Source: Roseinatronobacter ekhonensis
Lineage (GTDB): Bacteria > Pseudomonadota > Alphaproteobacteria > Rhodobacterales > Rhodobacteraceae
DNA length: 64,000 bases
Direction: 5' to 3'
Assembly (NCBI RefSeq): GCF_900499075.1
Contig: NZ_UIHC01000001.1
Span: 1 to 64,000 of the forward strand
The notes beneath the pieces were generated by a model, which worked only from the letters and a program-made list of their open reading frames with translations, was not told the origin of the DNA and did no database searches. The position numbers and the translations under genes were made by a program. Of this stretch, positions 42,365 through 51,836 are shown one piece after another. Position 1 is the first letter of the stretch. Each line of letters starts with the position of its first letter.

Positions 42365-43360
42365 TCAGCTGTCCAGCAAACCTGCCTGACGGAACGCCGC
42401 ACGCAGGTCTGATTTGGGGCGCGCGCCAAGATGGCCGATCACTTCGGCGGCCGCTATGCAGCCCATGCGGCCGGCGGTGTCCATGTCGCGGCCCAAAGCC
42501 AGCCCGAACAGGAACCCGGCGGCGAACTGGTCGCCTGCACCCGTGGCGTCCACAGGTGTCACGGTTTGCACGGGGATTTCAACGCGCACCCCGTCGCGGA
42601 TGATCCAAACCGGGTCGCCAGAGCGGGTGCACACCACCAGATTGCAGTCGGACGTGGCTTGCGCCAGCGCGTCTTCAAGGTCATTCGCCTCGTATAGCGA
42701 TATCCATTCCTGCTCATTGCCGATGACATAATCCATATCGTCGGCCACCAGTTTGCGAAAATCGGCGCGGTGGCGGTCCACGCAGAACGGGTCCGACAGC
42801 GCGATGCCGGCCATGCCGCCTGTGCTGCGACAGGCGCGCGCGGCTTTCAGGAAGGCCTCTTTGCCCTTGTCCTTGTCGAACAGGTAGCCTTCCAGAAAGA
42901 CGATCTCACTATCTGCCATGACGGATTCGTCCACGTCCTCGGGGCCAAGCTCTGCCGACATGCCCAGATAAGTGTTCATCGACCGCTCGCCATCGGGGGT
43001 GACGAAAATCATGCTGCGCGAGGTTGGCAACTCGCCGCCGGTCACGGGGGTGTTGACGAATTTGGCGCCGACAGCGTCCGAATCCTGCGCGTAAAAGCGC
43101 CCCAACTCGTCGTCATTCACCCGTCCGACAAACGCGGCCCGCAAGCCCAACGCGCCCGCGCCTGCAAGGGTATTTGCGACCGATCCGCCAGAGGCTTGAG
43201 CGCGGTCATCCATGGCAGCAAAAAGCGCCTCTGCACGGTCGCGTTCGACCAATTGCATAATGGCTTTGTGGATGTCCATTTGTTCCAAAAAGCGGTCATC
43301 CACGGTGCTGATGACATCGACAATGGCATTGCCGATCCCGGCAAGCTGATAGGTTTTCAT
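42365..43360 (-). CDS. PfkB-family sugar/nucleoside kinase, adenosine-kinase-like
   Basis: A 331-residue ribokinase-like enzyme. It begins LAGIGNAIVDVISTVDDRFL, with GGSVANTLAGAGALG for substrate binding and the catalytic DATGAGDQFAAGFL near the C-terminus. The closest recognised group in alphaproteobacteria is adenosine kinase, but substrate assignment from sequence alone is uncertain. The start at MKTYQLAGIGN gives an ATGA overlap with nth, so the two genes are translationally coupled. Confidence 0.88.
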   Translation of the reverse strand: MKTYQLAGIGNAIVDVISTVDDRFLEQMDIHKAIMQLVERDRAEALFAAMDDRAQASGGSVANTLAGAGALGLRAAFVGRVNDDELGRFYAQDSDAVGAKFVNTPVTGGELPTSRSMIFVTPDGERSMNTYLGMSAELGPEDVDESVMADSEIVFLEGYLFDKDKGKEAFLKAARACRSTGGMAGIALSDPFCVDRHRADFRKLVADDMDYVIGNEQEWISLYEANDLEDALAQATSDCNLVVCTRSGDPVWIIRDGVRVEIPVQTVTPVDATGAGDQFAAGFLFGLALGRDMDTAGRMGCIAAAEVIGHLGARPKSDLRAAFRQAGLLDS

Positions 43361-44001
43361 AGCGTTTTGTCCTCGAATTGGCACAGGTCACGGATCAGGC
43401 AGGTGCCACAGGCAGGCTTGCGGGCCTTGCAGGTGTAGCGCCCATGCAGGATCAGCCAGTGATGCGCGTGTCGTTGGTATTCTGCGGGAATGTGGTCCTC
43501 GATCGCGCGTTCGACCATATCGACGTTGCGTCCGGGGCAAATGCCGGTGCGATTTCCGACACGGAAGATATGCGTATCGACGGCTTGCGCCGGCATGCGC
43601 CACCACATGTTCAAAACCACGTTGGCGGTCTTGCGCCCCACACCCGGCAAGGATTGCAACGCGGCGCGAGAGGATGGCACCTCGCCGCCATAGTCATCGA
43701 CCAGAATGCGGCTTAGCTTGATGACGTTCTTGGCCTTGTTGCGATAAAGGCCAATGGTCTTGATGTGCTCAATGACACCCTCTTCCCCAAGGGCGAGCAT
43801 TTTCTCGGGTGTATCTGCAACCGCGAACAACCCGCGCGTGGCGCGGTTTACCCCGACATCAGTTGCCTGAGCCGATAGCGCTACGGCTACCACCAGCGTG
43901 TAGGCGTTGACATGCTCCAACTCGCCCTCGGGTTCCGGGTCCGCCGCGCGGAAGCGGCGAAAGATCTCGCGGATCGTGGGGTAGTCGAGTTGCTTGGTCA
44001 T
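43357..44001 (-). CDS. nth: Endonuclease III
   Basis: A 214-residue base-excision repair glycosylase/AP lyase for oxidised pyrimidines. The helix-hairpin-helix LPGVGRKTANVVLN contains the catalytic Lys, followed by the catalytic Asp in VDTHIFRVGNR, and the C-terminal 4Fe-4S ligands are in CKARKPACGTCLIRDLC (C-X6-C-X2-C-X5-C). Start at MTKQLDYPTI. It overlaps the downstream PfkB kinase gene by ATGA. Confidence 0.97.
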   Translation of the reverse strand: MTKQLDYPTIREIFRRFRAADPEPEGELEHVNAYTLVVAVALSAQATDVGVNRATRGLFAVADTPEKMLALGEEGVIEHIKTIGLYRNKAKNVIKLSRILVDDYGGEVPSSRAALQSLPGVGRKTANVVLNMWWRMPAQAVDTHIFRVGNRTGICPGRNVDMVERAIEDHIPAEYQRHAHHWLILHGRYTCKARKPACGTCLIRDLCQFEDKTL

Positions 44002-44040
44002 CGCCCTTCTATGCAACGCGGGCTGTTTAGGGGCAATCCC

Positions 44041-44814
44041 CTAGCCGCGCGCCATCGCCGCAAGGTCCAATGCGCCCAGATCGCGCATGACAGCGCGCAC
44101 GGCGTCGGTGAAGTGGTCGCCATCGCCGGGGTGGTGGTCGCCTTGATGGATCACAAAAGGTGGCAGCAGCACAAACGGGCTGCGCCCGCCCTTGCGGGCC
44201 TGCACGATCACCCGTCGGGCGGGTCGTTGCGCACGCGCAGCCAGTGGCAGTGCCATGACGCTGGTGCGCCCTTTCAGCAGTGTCAGAATGTCGGGCAAGC
44301 GTTCGGTCAGGTGTATGATACTTAGCCAGCCCCCATCGCGCAGCCGCCGAAAGCCCACATCCAGCCAGTCGGCAAGGGGCGTGTCCTCGCGCAGGGCGCG
44401 GTCCCGACCCGCATCCTGTGCGGCTGGTGTATTGCTGGCGTAATAGGGCGGGTTGGCGATCACATGGTCGTAGCTTTGGGCGCGCAGGTCGCGTGGTAGG
44501 CTGCGCAAGTCGTTTTCGACCACGGTCAGCGCTGCGCCGTTCTCTGCGGCATTGCGTCGCGCAAGGGCGGCATAGTCTGCCTGCACTTCCACGCCGGTCA
44601 GCGATAGCCCCGGCACCCGCGCATTCAGGCACAGGCTTGCCACGCCCACGCCGCAGCCCAGCTCCAGCACCGATTGACCGGAACGTGCGGGCAGGCTGGC
44701 GGCCAGAAACACCGGGTCAGTTGCTGCGCGGTATCCTGTGCGCGGCTGCCATGCCCGCACATGCCCGTTCAGAAAGGCATCATGGGTCAGACCCGCGTCG
44801 TTTGACTCAGTCAT
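44041..44814 (-). CDS. tRNA1(Val) adenine-N6-methyltransferase-like (TrmN6)
   Basis: A 257-residue class I methyltransferase: SAM motif VLELGCGVGVASLCL and the N6-adenine motif NPPYY (ANPPYYASNTPAA), as in TrmN6/YfiC. The N-terminal NGHVRAWQPRTGYRAATDPV is typical of the alphaproteobacterial group. It probably methylates a tRNA adenine; some relatives act on ribosomal protein or RNA, so specificity is inferred. It starts inside the end of the DUF2007 gene (8-bp overlap). Confidence 0.82.
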   Translation of the reverse strand: MTESNDAGLTHDAFLNGHVRAWQPRTGYRAATDPVFLAASLPARSGQSVLELGCGVGVASLCLNARVPGLSLTGVEVQADYAALARRNAAENGAALTVVENDLRSLPRDLRAQSYDHVIANPPYYASNTPAAQDAGRDRALREDTPLADWLDVGFRRLRDGGWLSIIHLTERLPDILTLLKGRTSVMALPLAARAQRPARRVIVQARKGGRSPFVLLPPFVIHQGDHHPGDGDHFTDAVRAVMRDLGALDLAAMARG

Positions 44815-45022
44815 GCAGCGGGATACCATTCTCTCGCAAGATGGAAGTCGCTATGAAATGATCTTCGCGGCGCACCAGCAACCGGCGCGGCATCATGCCC
44901 AAGGTCGATTCGAGTGTGTGCATATGGACGTCCACGTCGAACACCTCTATACCCTCGCCTTGTAACAAGGCCGTGGCAAACGGAATGATCGTCGGGTTCG
45001 TGGTGCGCAAAAGCTCTTTCAT
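44807..45022 (-). CDS. DUF2007 small protein
   Basis: A 71-residue protein (MKELLRTTNPTIIPFATALL at the N-terminus; MMPRRLLVRREDHFIATSIL at the C-terminus) of the DUF2007 family, described as PII-related putative signalling proteins. The alpha/beta pattern fits a small ferredoxin-like fold. It overlaps the methyltransferase gene, so the two are co-translated; it is divergent from the polyprenyl synthase gene, as is common in Rhodobacteraceae. Role unknown. Confidence 0.85.
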   Translation of the reverse strand: MKELLRTTNPTIIPFATALLQGEGIEVFDVDVHMHTLESTLGMMPRRLLVRREDHFIATSILRENGIPLHD

Positions 45023-45064
45023 GGCGATAGTTTAGGGGCGCCGCCCGGTGTTTGTCGAGACAGG

Positions 45065-46075
45065 ATGCAAATGATGGATACTCAGCACATACAAGACCGG
45101 CCACATGACGCGCTCGCGGATCATCTGGCCGATGATCTTGCAGCGGTGAATGCGCTGATCCGCAAGACCATGGCGTCCGAGCATGCGCCGCGCATTCCCG
45201 AAGTGACGGCGCATCTGATAGAGGCGGGCGGCAAGCGCATTCGCCCTATGCTGGTGCTGGCGGCGGCGGAACTGTGTGACTATCAAGGCGCGCATCACCA
45301 CCATCTGGCCGCAACGGTCGAATTTATCCACACGGCCACATTGCTTCATGACGACGTGGTCGATGAAAGCGCACAGAGGCGCGGGCGCGCCACCGCCAAC
45401 CTGCTGTGGGATAACAAATCCTCGGTGCTGGTGGGCGACTACCTGTTTGCCCGCGCATTCCAGCTTATGGTCGCCTGCGGGTCGCTTCGGGTGTTGGATA
45501 TTCTGTCCAACGCGTCTGCCACGATCGCAGAGGGCGAAGTGCTGCAACTGACCACCGCGCAGAACCTAGGCACGACCGAAGACCAGTATCTGCGCGTGAT
45601 CCGCGGCAAGACAGCGGCGCTGTTTTCGGCGGCAACCGAATCCGGCGCGGTGCTGGCCGGCGCGTCCGAGGACAAGGTCCGCGCGCTGTGCACCTATGGC
45701 GACGCGTTGGGTATCAGTTTCCAGATGGTCGATGATTTTCTGGATTTTGGCGGTGCCGGTGACGGTATCGGCAAACGCATTGGCGACGATTTCCGCGAGC
45801 GCAAGGTGACACTGCCGGTCATCCGCGCGGTCGCACGCGCTGACGAGGGTGAGCGCGCATTCTGGCAGCGCACCATCGCCAAGGGTGACCAGCAGGACGG
45901 TGATTTCGAGCAAGCTTGCGCGATCATCGCCCACCACGGGACATTGGAAGAGACGCGTGCCGAAGCGCTGGCGTGGTCGGATACGGCCAAAGAGGCGCTG
46001 TCGGCCCTGCCAGACACGCCCTTGCGCGCGATGCTGTCGGAGTTGTCGACCTATGTCGTGCAGCGTTTGAAGTAA
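45065..46075 (+). CDS. ispB: Polyprenyl diphosphate synthase
   Basis: A 336-residue trans-prenyltransferase with the first Asp-rich motif in LLHDDVVDESAQRRGRATAN and the second in QMVDDFLDFGG, plus GGKRIRPMLVLAAAEL. Such enzymes build the side chain of ubiquinone (decaprenyl in this group); chain length cannot be assigned from the sequence alone. Three nearby Met codons (45065, 45071, 45074) could each be the start. Confidence 0.9.
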   Translation: MQMMDTQHIQDRPHDALADHLADDLAAVNALIRKTMASEHAPRIPEVTAHLIEAGGKRIRPMLVLAAAELCDYQGAHHHHLAATVEFIHTATLLHDDVVDESAQRRGRATANLLWDNKSSVLVGDYLFARAFQLMVACGSLRVLDILSNASATIAEGEVLQLTTAQNLGTTEDQYLRVIRGKTAALFSAATESGAVLAGASEDKVRALCTYGDALGISFQMVDDFLDFGGAGDGIGKRIGDDFRERKVTLPVIRAVARADEGERAFWQRTIAKGDQQDGDFEQACAIIAHHGTLEETRAEALAWSDTAKEALSALPDTPLRAMLSELSTYVVQRLK

Positions 46076-46077
46076 CC

Positions 46078-47004
46078 CTAAAGCGCCGACAGGATTGCGC
46101 GGGCCTGAAGGCTGTCGGCATCCATCTGAGTGATTAACTTGTCGACGCCCGCATAGGCTACCTCGTCGCGCAGATGTTCGACCAAAGCGACCGACAGGCG
46201 CGCGCCGTAGAGGTCGCCTGTGAAATCGAACAGGAATGTCTCCAGATTGGGCGTATTCACCCCGAACATGGGCCGCACACCCATAGAGGCGACACCGTGA
46301 TAGCGCCCGGCATGGGGGCCGTCCATCACATCGACCAGAACGGCATAGACCCCGAAACGCGGCGGGTGCAATCCTTCGATGGACATGTTCGCGGTGGGGT
46401 AGCCCAAGTCGCGCCCGCGCTTTTCGCCGTGCAGAACCGGTCCCTCGATCCGGTGCCAATGGCCCAGCATATGCGCGGCCCGGCGCGGGGCGCCCTCTGT
46501 CAGCGCCGCGCGGATGGCGGTGGATGAAAATACGTCATCGCCCTGCGCGACGAGTTCTGCCACCGTCACATCAAAGCCAAGCTCATGGCCCAAAGCCTGC
46601 AAATCTGCGGCGGTGCCCGTGCGCCCTTTGCCAAAGCAGAAATCCGCCCCGATCACGACATGGCGAATGCCGAGCCCGATATGCAAAACCTGCTGGGCGA
46701 ACGCGCGCGCCGTGAGGGTCGAGAGCGTCTCGTCAAAGGGCAGCTCATACAGCCGGTCGACCCCAAGCACTTGCAGACGGTGCGCCCGCGCTTGCGCGTT
46801 CATCAGCCGGAAAGGCGGCGCATCGGGGGCGAAGTATTCACGCGGATGCGGCTCAAACGTGACCACGCCCAAAGGCGCGTCGGGCCGGCGCGCCATGTCG
46901 ATCACGGCACGGTGGCCAAGGTGCAGCCCATCGAAATTGCCCATGGCGACGGATGCGCCACGGGCATTTGCGTCAAGCCCTGTCCAGTGATGGAAAACCT
47001 GCAT
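46078..47004 (-). CDS. ribF: Bifunctional riboflavin kinase/FAD synthetase
   Basis: A 308-residue protein with an N-terminal FAD synthetase domain (VAMGNFDGLHLGHRAVI, GADFCFGKGRTG, SSTAIRAAL) and a C-terminal riboflavin kinase domain (RDLGYPTANM, GVYAVLVDV). It converts riboflavin to FMN and FAD. Start at MQVFHHWTG. It follows the MaoC-like gene by 27 bp on the same strand and converges with ispB, the stops being 2 bp apart. Confidence 0.96.
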   Translation of the reverse strand: MQVFHHWTGLDANARGASVAMGNFDGLHLGHRAVIDMARRPDAPLGVVTFEPHPREYFAPDAPPFRLMNAQARAHRLQVLGVDRLYELPFDETLSTLTARAFAQQVLHIGLGIRHVVIGADFCFGKGRTGTAADLQALGHELGFDVTVAELVAQGDDVFSSTAIRAALTEGAPRRAAHMLGHWHRIEGPVLHGEKRGRDLGYPTANMSIEGLHPPRFGVYAVLVDVMDGPHAGRYHGVASMGVRPMFGVNTPNLETFLFDFTGDLYGARLSVALVEHLRDEVAYAGVDKLITQMDADSLQARAILSAL

Positions 47005-47031
47005 CTGCCCTCGTTGGGGCAAATGCGCCCC

Positions 47032-47490
47032 TTAGTCGAATTTGCGGCTGGGGGCGAGTACCGTGGCCTCACCCTTCAAGACCGTCATATCCCCCACAGT
47101 GCAGCGACAATCAAGGGTCACGCGGCGTTTGCCATAGTCGATGGTCAGAACCGTCACCTCGGCATGCACCACGTCGCCGGGGCGGACGGGGGCCATGAAT
47201 TTCAACGACTGGCCCATATAGATGGTGCCATGACCTGGCAGTTGCTCGCCGATCACGGCCGAAATCAGACCCGCAGTCAGCATTCCGTGGGCGATGCGCC
47301 CCTCGAAAATCGTGTCCTGCGCGTAAGCATCGTCGAGATGAACGGGGTTCCGGTCGGTGGACACCTCTGCGAACAATTCGATGTCGCGGTCGGTGATTTC
47401 CTTTTGCAGATGGCGCGCCATGCCGATCTCAAGATCTTCAATGCAGATCGTGCCACGCGGGAAATTGTCATTCATGCCATTGTCCAACAT
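47032..47490 (-). CDS. MaoC-like (R)-specific hydratase
   Basis: A 152-residue hot-dog-fold protein with the hydratase-2 motif FAEVSTDRNPVHLDDAYA (catalytic Asp and His) and FEGRIAHGMLTAGLIS. Members hydrate enoyl-CoA, for example to supply 3-hydroxyacyl-CoA for polyhydroxyalkanoate, or act on other acyl-CoA. An ATG at 47475 is an alternative start. It probably forms a transcript with ribF. Substrate unknown. Confidence 0.85.
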   Translation of the reverse strand: MLDNGMNDNFPRGTICIEDLEIGMARHLQKEITDRDIELFAEVSTDRNPVHLDDAYAQDTIFEGRIAHGMLTAGLISAVIGEQLPGHGTIYMGQSLKFMAPVRPGDVVHAEVTVLTIDYGKRRVTLDCRCTVGDMTVLKGEATVLAPSRKFD

Positions 47491-47613
47491 CGTATCACGC
47501 CTTTCAAAGGTTCCGGGCCATGTTGCAGTGCAGCACTAGCCCATTGGGCCGAGTCGCGCAAGTGGCTTGCGTAATAAAATGTCAGTGTGGCGGGTTTATG
47601 GTGTAATTATGTT

Positions 47614-47632
47614 GCGCGGCATTCTGCCGCAA
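47614..47632 (-). terminator. Hairpin after the HAD hydrolase gene
   Basis: On the minus strand TTGCGGCA-GAA-TGCCGC(G)CAA, an 8-bp stem with one bulge that begins at the TAA stop. The next AT-rich stretch (47575-47610) probably contains the MaoC promoter. Confidence 0.45.
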
Positions 47633-48514
47633 TTACCTAAGGCGGCCGATTGCGAAACTGGGCGACTGCGCTTCGGATTGCAGCCAAGCGTCCAGCGCGG
47701 CTTGCTCCGGCTGCTCGACATCCGCGCCGAAGGCGTCCGCTGCCAACCCGCCAGTTATGAACAACGTATCGACCCCTTCGGCCATGCCGCCCTTGATATC
47801 GGTCTGGATGCCGTCGCCAATCGCGATCACCCGGTCTTCGGCAAAGGCAAGTCCCAGCTTTTGTGCGTGGCGGCGGGCCAGATCATAGATCGGCGGGTGC
47901 GGCTTGCCGAAATACAGGCTTTCGCCCCCCATCTGGTCGTAAAGCTGCGCCAGCGCGCCCGCGCAATAAATCCGGGTTTCGCCATAATCCACGACAATAT
48001 CGGGATTTGCACAAAGCAGCTTTAACCCGCGCGCCTTGGCGGCCAGAAATCGTCCGCGATAATCTTCGGGGGTTTCGGTCAACTCGTTGAACGGACCTGT
48101 GCAGACGATGCCTTCGGCCTCGTCAAAGCTGACGCGTTCGATGGCGGGGCGGTCCTTGGCCCAATCGGGCAGGTCGGTGAAGAACCCGTCATCCTTGTCC
48201 GGCCCCAGATGCCAGACCTTCGTGCCCACCGCGCCCATCAGCATGGCCTGTTGTGCGGCATCGCCAGAGGTTGCAATCGCATCATAGGCGTCGGTGGACA
48301 GGCCCATCGCGTCGAGCCGTTCACGCACGCCCGCTTCAGGGCGCGGGGCGTTCGTGACCAGAATGACCTTTCCGCCAGCTTTGCGATACGCGATCAACGC
48401 GGCCTCGGCGGCCGGGTAAATGACCTCGCCATTATGCACGCAGCCCCATAGGTCTACCAAGGCAAGGTCATAGGTTGCCGATACTTCGGAGAAGCTGCTC
48501 AGAATACGGGTCAT
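47633..48514 (-). CDS. HAD-superfamily hydrolase, TIGR01459 type
   Basis: A 293-residue IIA-type HAD hydrolase (NagD-like). Motif I LALVDLWGCVHNG has Asp-Leu-Trp in place of the usual DxDG, a feature of this alphaproteobacterial subgroup; later motifs LVTNAPRP, GKPHPPIYDLARRHA and AIGDGIQTDIKG are present. The substrate is unknown, probably a sugar phosphate or nucleotide. It lies downstream of the pyrophosphatase gene with a 10-bp gap, so the two are co-transcribed. Confidence 0.85.
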   Translation of the reverse strand: MTRILSSFSEVSATYDLALVDLWGCVHNGEVIYPAAEAALIAYRKAGGKVILVTNAPRPEAGVRERLDAMGLSTDAYDAIATSGDAAQQAMLMGAVGTKVWHLGPDKDDGFFTDLPDWAKDRPAIERVSFDEAEGIVCTGPFNELTETPEDYRGRFLAAKARGLKLLCANPDIVVDYGETRIYCAGALAQLYDQMGGESLYFGKPHPPIYDLARRHAQKLGLAFAEDRVIAIGDGIQTDIKGGMAEGVDTLFITGGLAADAFGADVEQPEQAALDAWLQSEAQSPSFAIGRLR

Positions 48515-48524
48515 ATCGGGTCTT

Positions 48525-49445
48525 TCAAACGGCCAGAACGGGAATGATCTGCTTCTTGCGGCTCATGACGCCGGGCAGGGTGACAGTGTCGCCTGACACG
48601 GACACGCCAAAGGACTTTTCCGCGACATTGCGCGTCACGTCATTGGGCACCAGCATGGTCGCCTCTTCGCGCAGAATATCGACAATGAACAGCAGAACCT
48701 GATCGGCGCCATCCTCGTTGGCGACACTGTCCATGCTGGCCATCAGGCTGTCCTTGCGCGACAGGATCTGCTCTGGCGAGGTGGTTTCCAGCACCGAGAC
48801 GCGGAATTTCTTGCCGCCCACTTCGTAGTTCTTCGAATCCATCCGCAACAGCTCGGCATCTGAAAACGCTGACACGTCCGACTTTGCGGCAAACATGGCG
48901 CTGGCCAGCGCCCCCATGTCCACGCCCAGATCATCGGCCAAAGCATGCGCAATGGCGCGGTCTTCCTGGGTCGTGGTTGGCGAGCGGAATTCCAGCGTGT
49001 CCGACAGGATGCACGACAACATCAGCCCCTTCACCCATGCGGGGGCTTGCGCCATGTGCTTGCCGATCAGGCTGTTCATGATGGTCGCGGTACAGGCCAG
49101 CGGGCGGATGGTGATGTCGATCGGCCCCTTGGTTTCAAGTCCGCCGACCAGCTTGTGGTGGTCTATGATCGCTGCCACATCCAGTTCGTTGATATTGCCG
49201 GGCAATTCGCCGGGGTTGTTGGTATCGACGACGACGGCGGTGGTACCATCGGCAATCTCGGTCATGATGCGGGGCTTGGGACAGTCCCAATGTTTCAGCA
49301 CAAACGCCGCTTCGGTGTTGGGTTCGCCTAGCAATACGGCCTCTGCCGGAGTTTTCCGCACCTCGTTCAGGAACCAAGCCCAGATGATGGGCGAGCCAGT
49401 GGAATCAGTGTCGGGCGAAAGATGGCCGAAAACAAGCGTGGTCAT
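48525..49445 (-). CDS. ppaC: Manganese-dependent (family II) inorganic pyrophosphatase
   Basis: A 306-residue DHH-family enzyme: GHLSPDTDS (6-14), VDTNNPGEL, IIDHHKLVGG and the C-terminal SRKKQIIP phosphate-binding motif. Family II pyrophosphatases hydrolyse pyrophosphate with Mn2+ or Co2+. This family is common in Firmicutes and patchy in proteobacteria, so it may supplement or replace the usual family I enzyme. Start at MTTLVFGHLSP. Co-transcribed with the HAD hydrolase. Confidence 0.92.
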   Translation of the reverse strand: MTTLVFGHLSPDTDSTGSPIIWAWFLNEVRKTPAEAVLLGEPNTEAAFVLKHWDCPKPRIMTEIADGTTAVVVDTNNPGELPGNINELDVAAIIDHHKLVGGLETKGPIDITIRPLACTATIMNSLIGKHMAQAPAWVKGLMLSCILSDTLEFRSPTTTQEDRAIAHALADDLGVDMGALASAMFAAKSDVSAFSDAELLRMDSKNYEVGGKKFRVSVLETTSPEQILSRKDSLMASMDSVANEDGADQVLLFIVDILREEATMLVPNDVTRNVAEKSFGVSVSGDTVTLPGVMSRKKQIIPVLAV

Positions 49446-49584
49446 GTCGTGCTGTCCCGTATGTTTGTGGTTTTCGGGCGCGTTATAGGCGCTGCGTTGA
49501 GCCTTGTCATCCACTGTTGCGACAAGGGTTTGACAGGCCGAATTTCAAGGGTTCCGTGCATAAAGATTTTTGACAGATGGCTGC

Positions 49585-49613
49585 TTGACAGCCTGTCGCA
49601 CCCTGCCTACCTA
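49585..49613 (+). promoter_or_regulatory. Probable groES promoter
   Basis: TTGACA at 49585-49590 and TACCTA at 49608-49613 with 17-bp spacing, just upstream of the CIRCE operator. The -10 hexamer is a weak match. Confidence 0.55.
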
Positions 49614-49620
49614 TGCGCCG

Positions 49621-49647
49621 TTAGCACTCGCTGCCTATGAGTGCTAA
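49621..49647. promoter_or_regulatory. CIRCE operator (HrcA site)
   Basis: TTAGCACTC-N9-GAGTGCTAA is a perfect match to the CIRCE element, 36 bp before groES. HrcA binds it to repress groESL until heat stress. Confidence 0.98.
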
Positions 49648-49682
49648 TCAAATTCAACCTGGAACCAAGGGAGTGTTCTCAG

Positions 49683-49970
49683 ATGGCATTTAAACCGCTG
49701 CACGATCGTGTGCTTGTCCGCCGTGTCGAAGGCGAAGAAAAGACCAAGGGTGGCCTTATCATCCCCGAAACCGCCAAGGAAAAGCCTGCCGAAGGCGAGA
49801 TCATCTCGACCGGTGATGGCGCCCGCAAGGATTCGGGCGAATTGATCGCGCCCGCCGTCAAGGCAGGCGACCGCGTTCTGTTCGGCAAATGGTCCGGCAC
49901 CGAAGTCACCGTCGATGGTGAAGAGCTGCTGATCATGAAGGAAGGCGACATTCTGGGCGTTATCGCCTGA
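49683..49970 (+). CDS. groES: Co-chaperonin GroES
   Basis: A 95-residue GroES of normal size ([20 protein letters not shown]; mobile loop [16 protein letters not shown]). It caps the GroEL chamber during protein folding. Start at MAFKPLHD; the CIRCE element upstream indicates HrcA control. It is 45 bp before groEL in one operon. Confidence 0.99.
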   Translation: MAFKPLHDRVLVRRVEGEEKTKGGLIIPETAKEKPAEGEIISTGDGARKDSGELIAPAVKAGDRVLFGKWSGTEVTVDGEELLIMKEGDILGVIA

Positions 49971-49982
49971 TCTCGCACCTGA

Positions 49983-51668
<1,686 letters not shown>

Positions 51669-51695
51669 GCCAGCCCGGCACATGAAACACGTCGA

Positions 51696-51724
51696 AAGGC
51701 CGCCCTTCAGGGCGGCCTTTTTTC
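51696..51724 (+). terminator. Intrinsic terminator after groEL
   Basis: AAAGGCCGCCC-TTCA-GGGCGGCCTTT followed by more T: an 11-bp stem with a run of T, 28 bp past the stop. Confidence 0.92.
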
Positions 51725-51836
51725 ATGCGAACCGGCTCTTTATGGCCGCAAACCCGAAAATTCCTTTGGTCGTGTGACCGGCTGGTCTAGAGTGGCGTCA
51801 TCACGGATTGTTGAAGCCAATTCTCGGGGATATTTT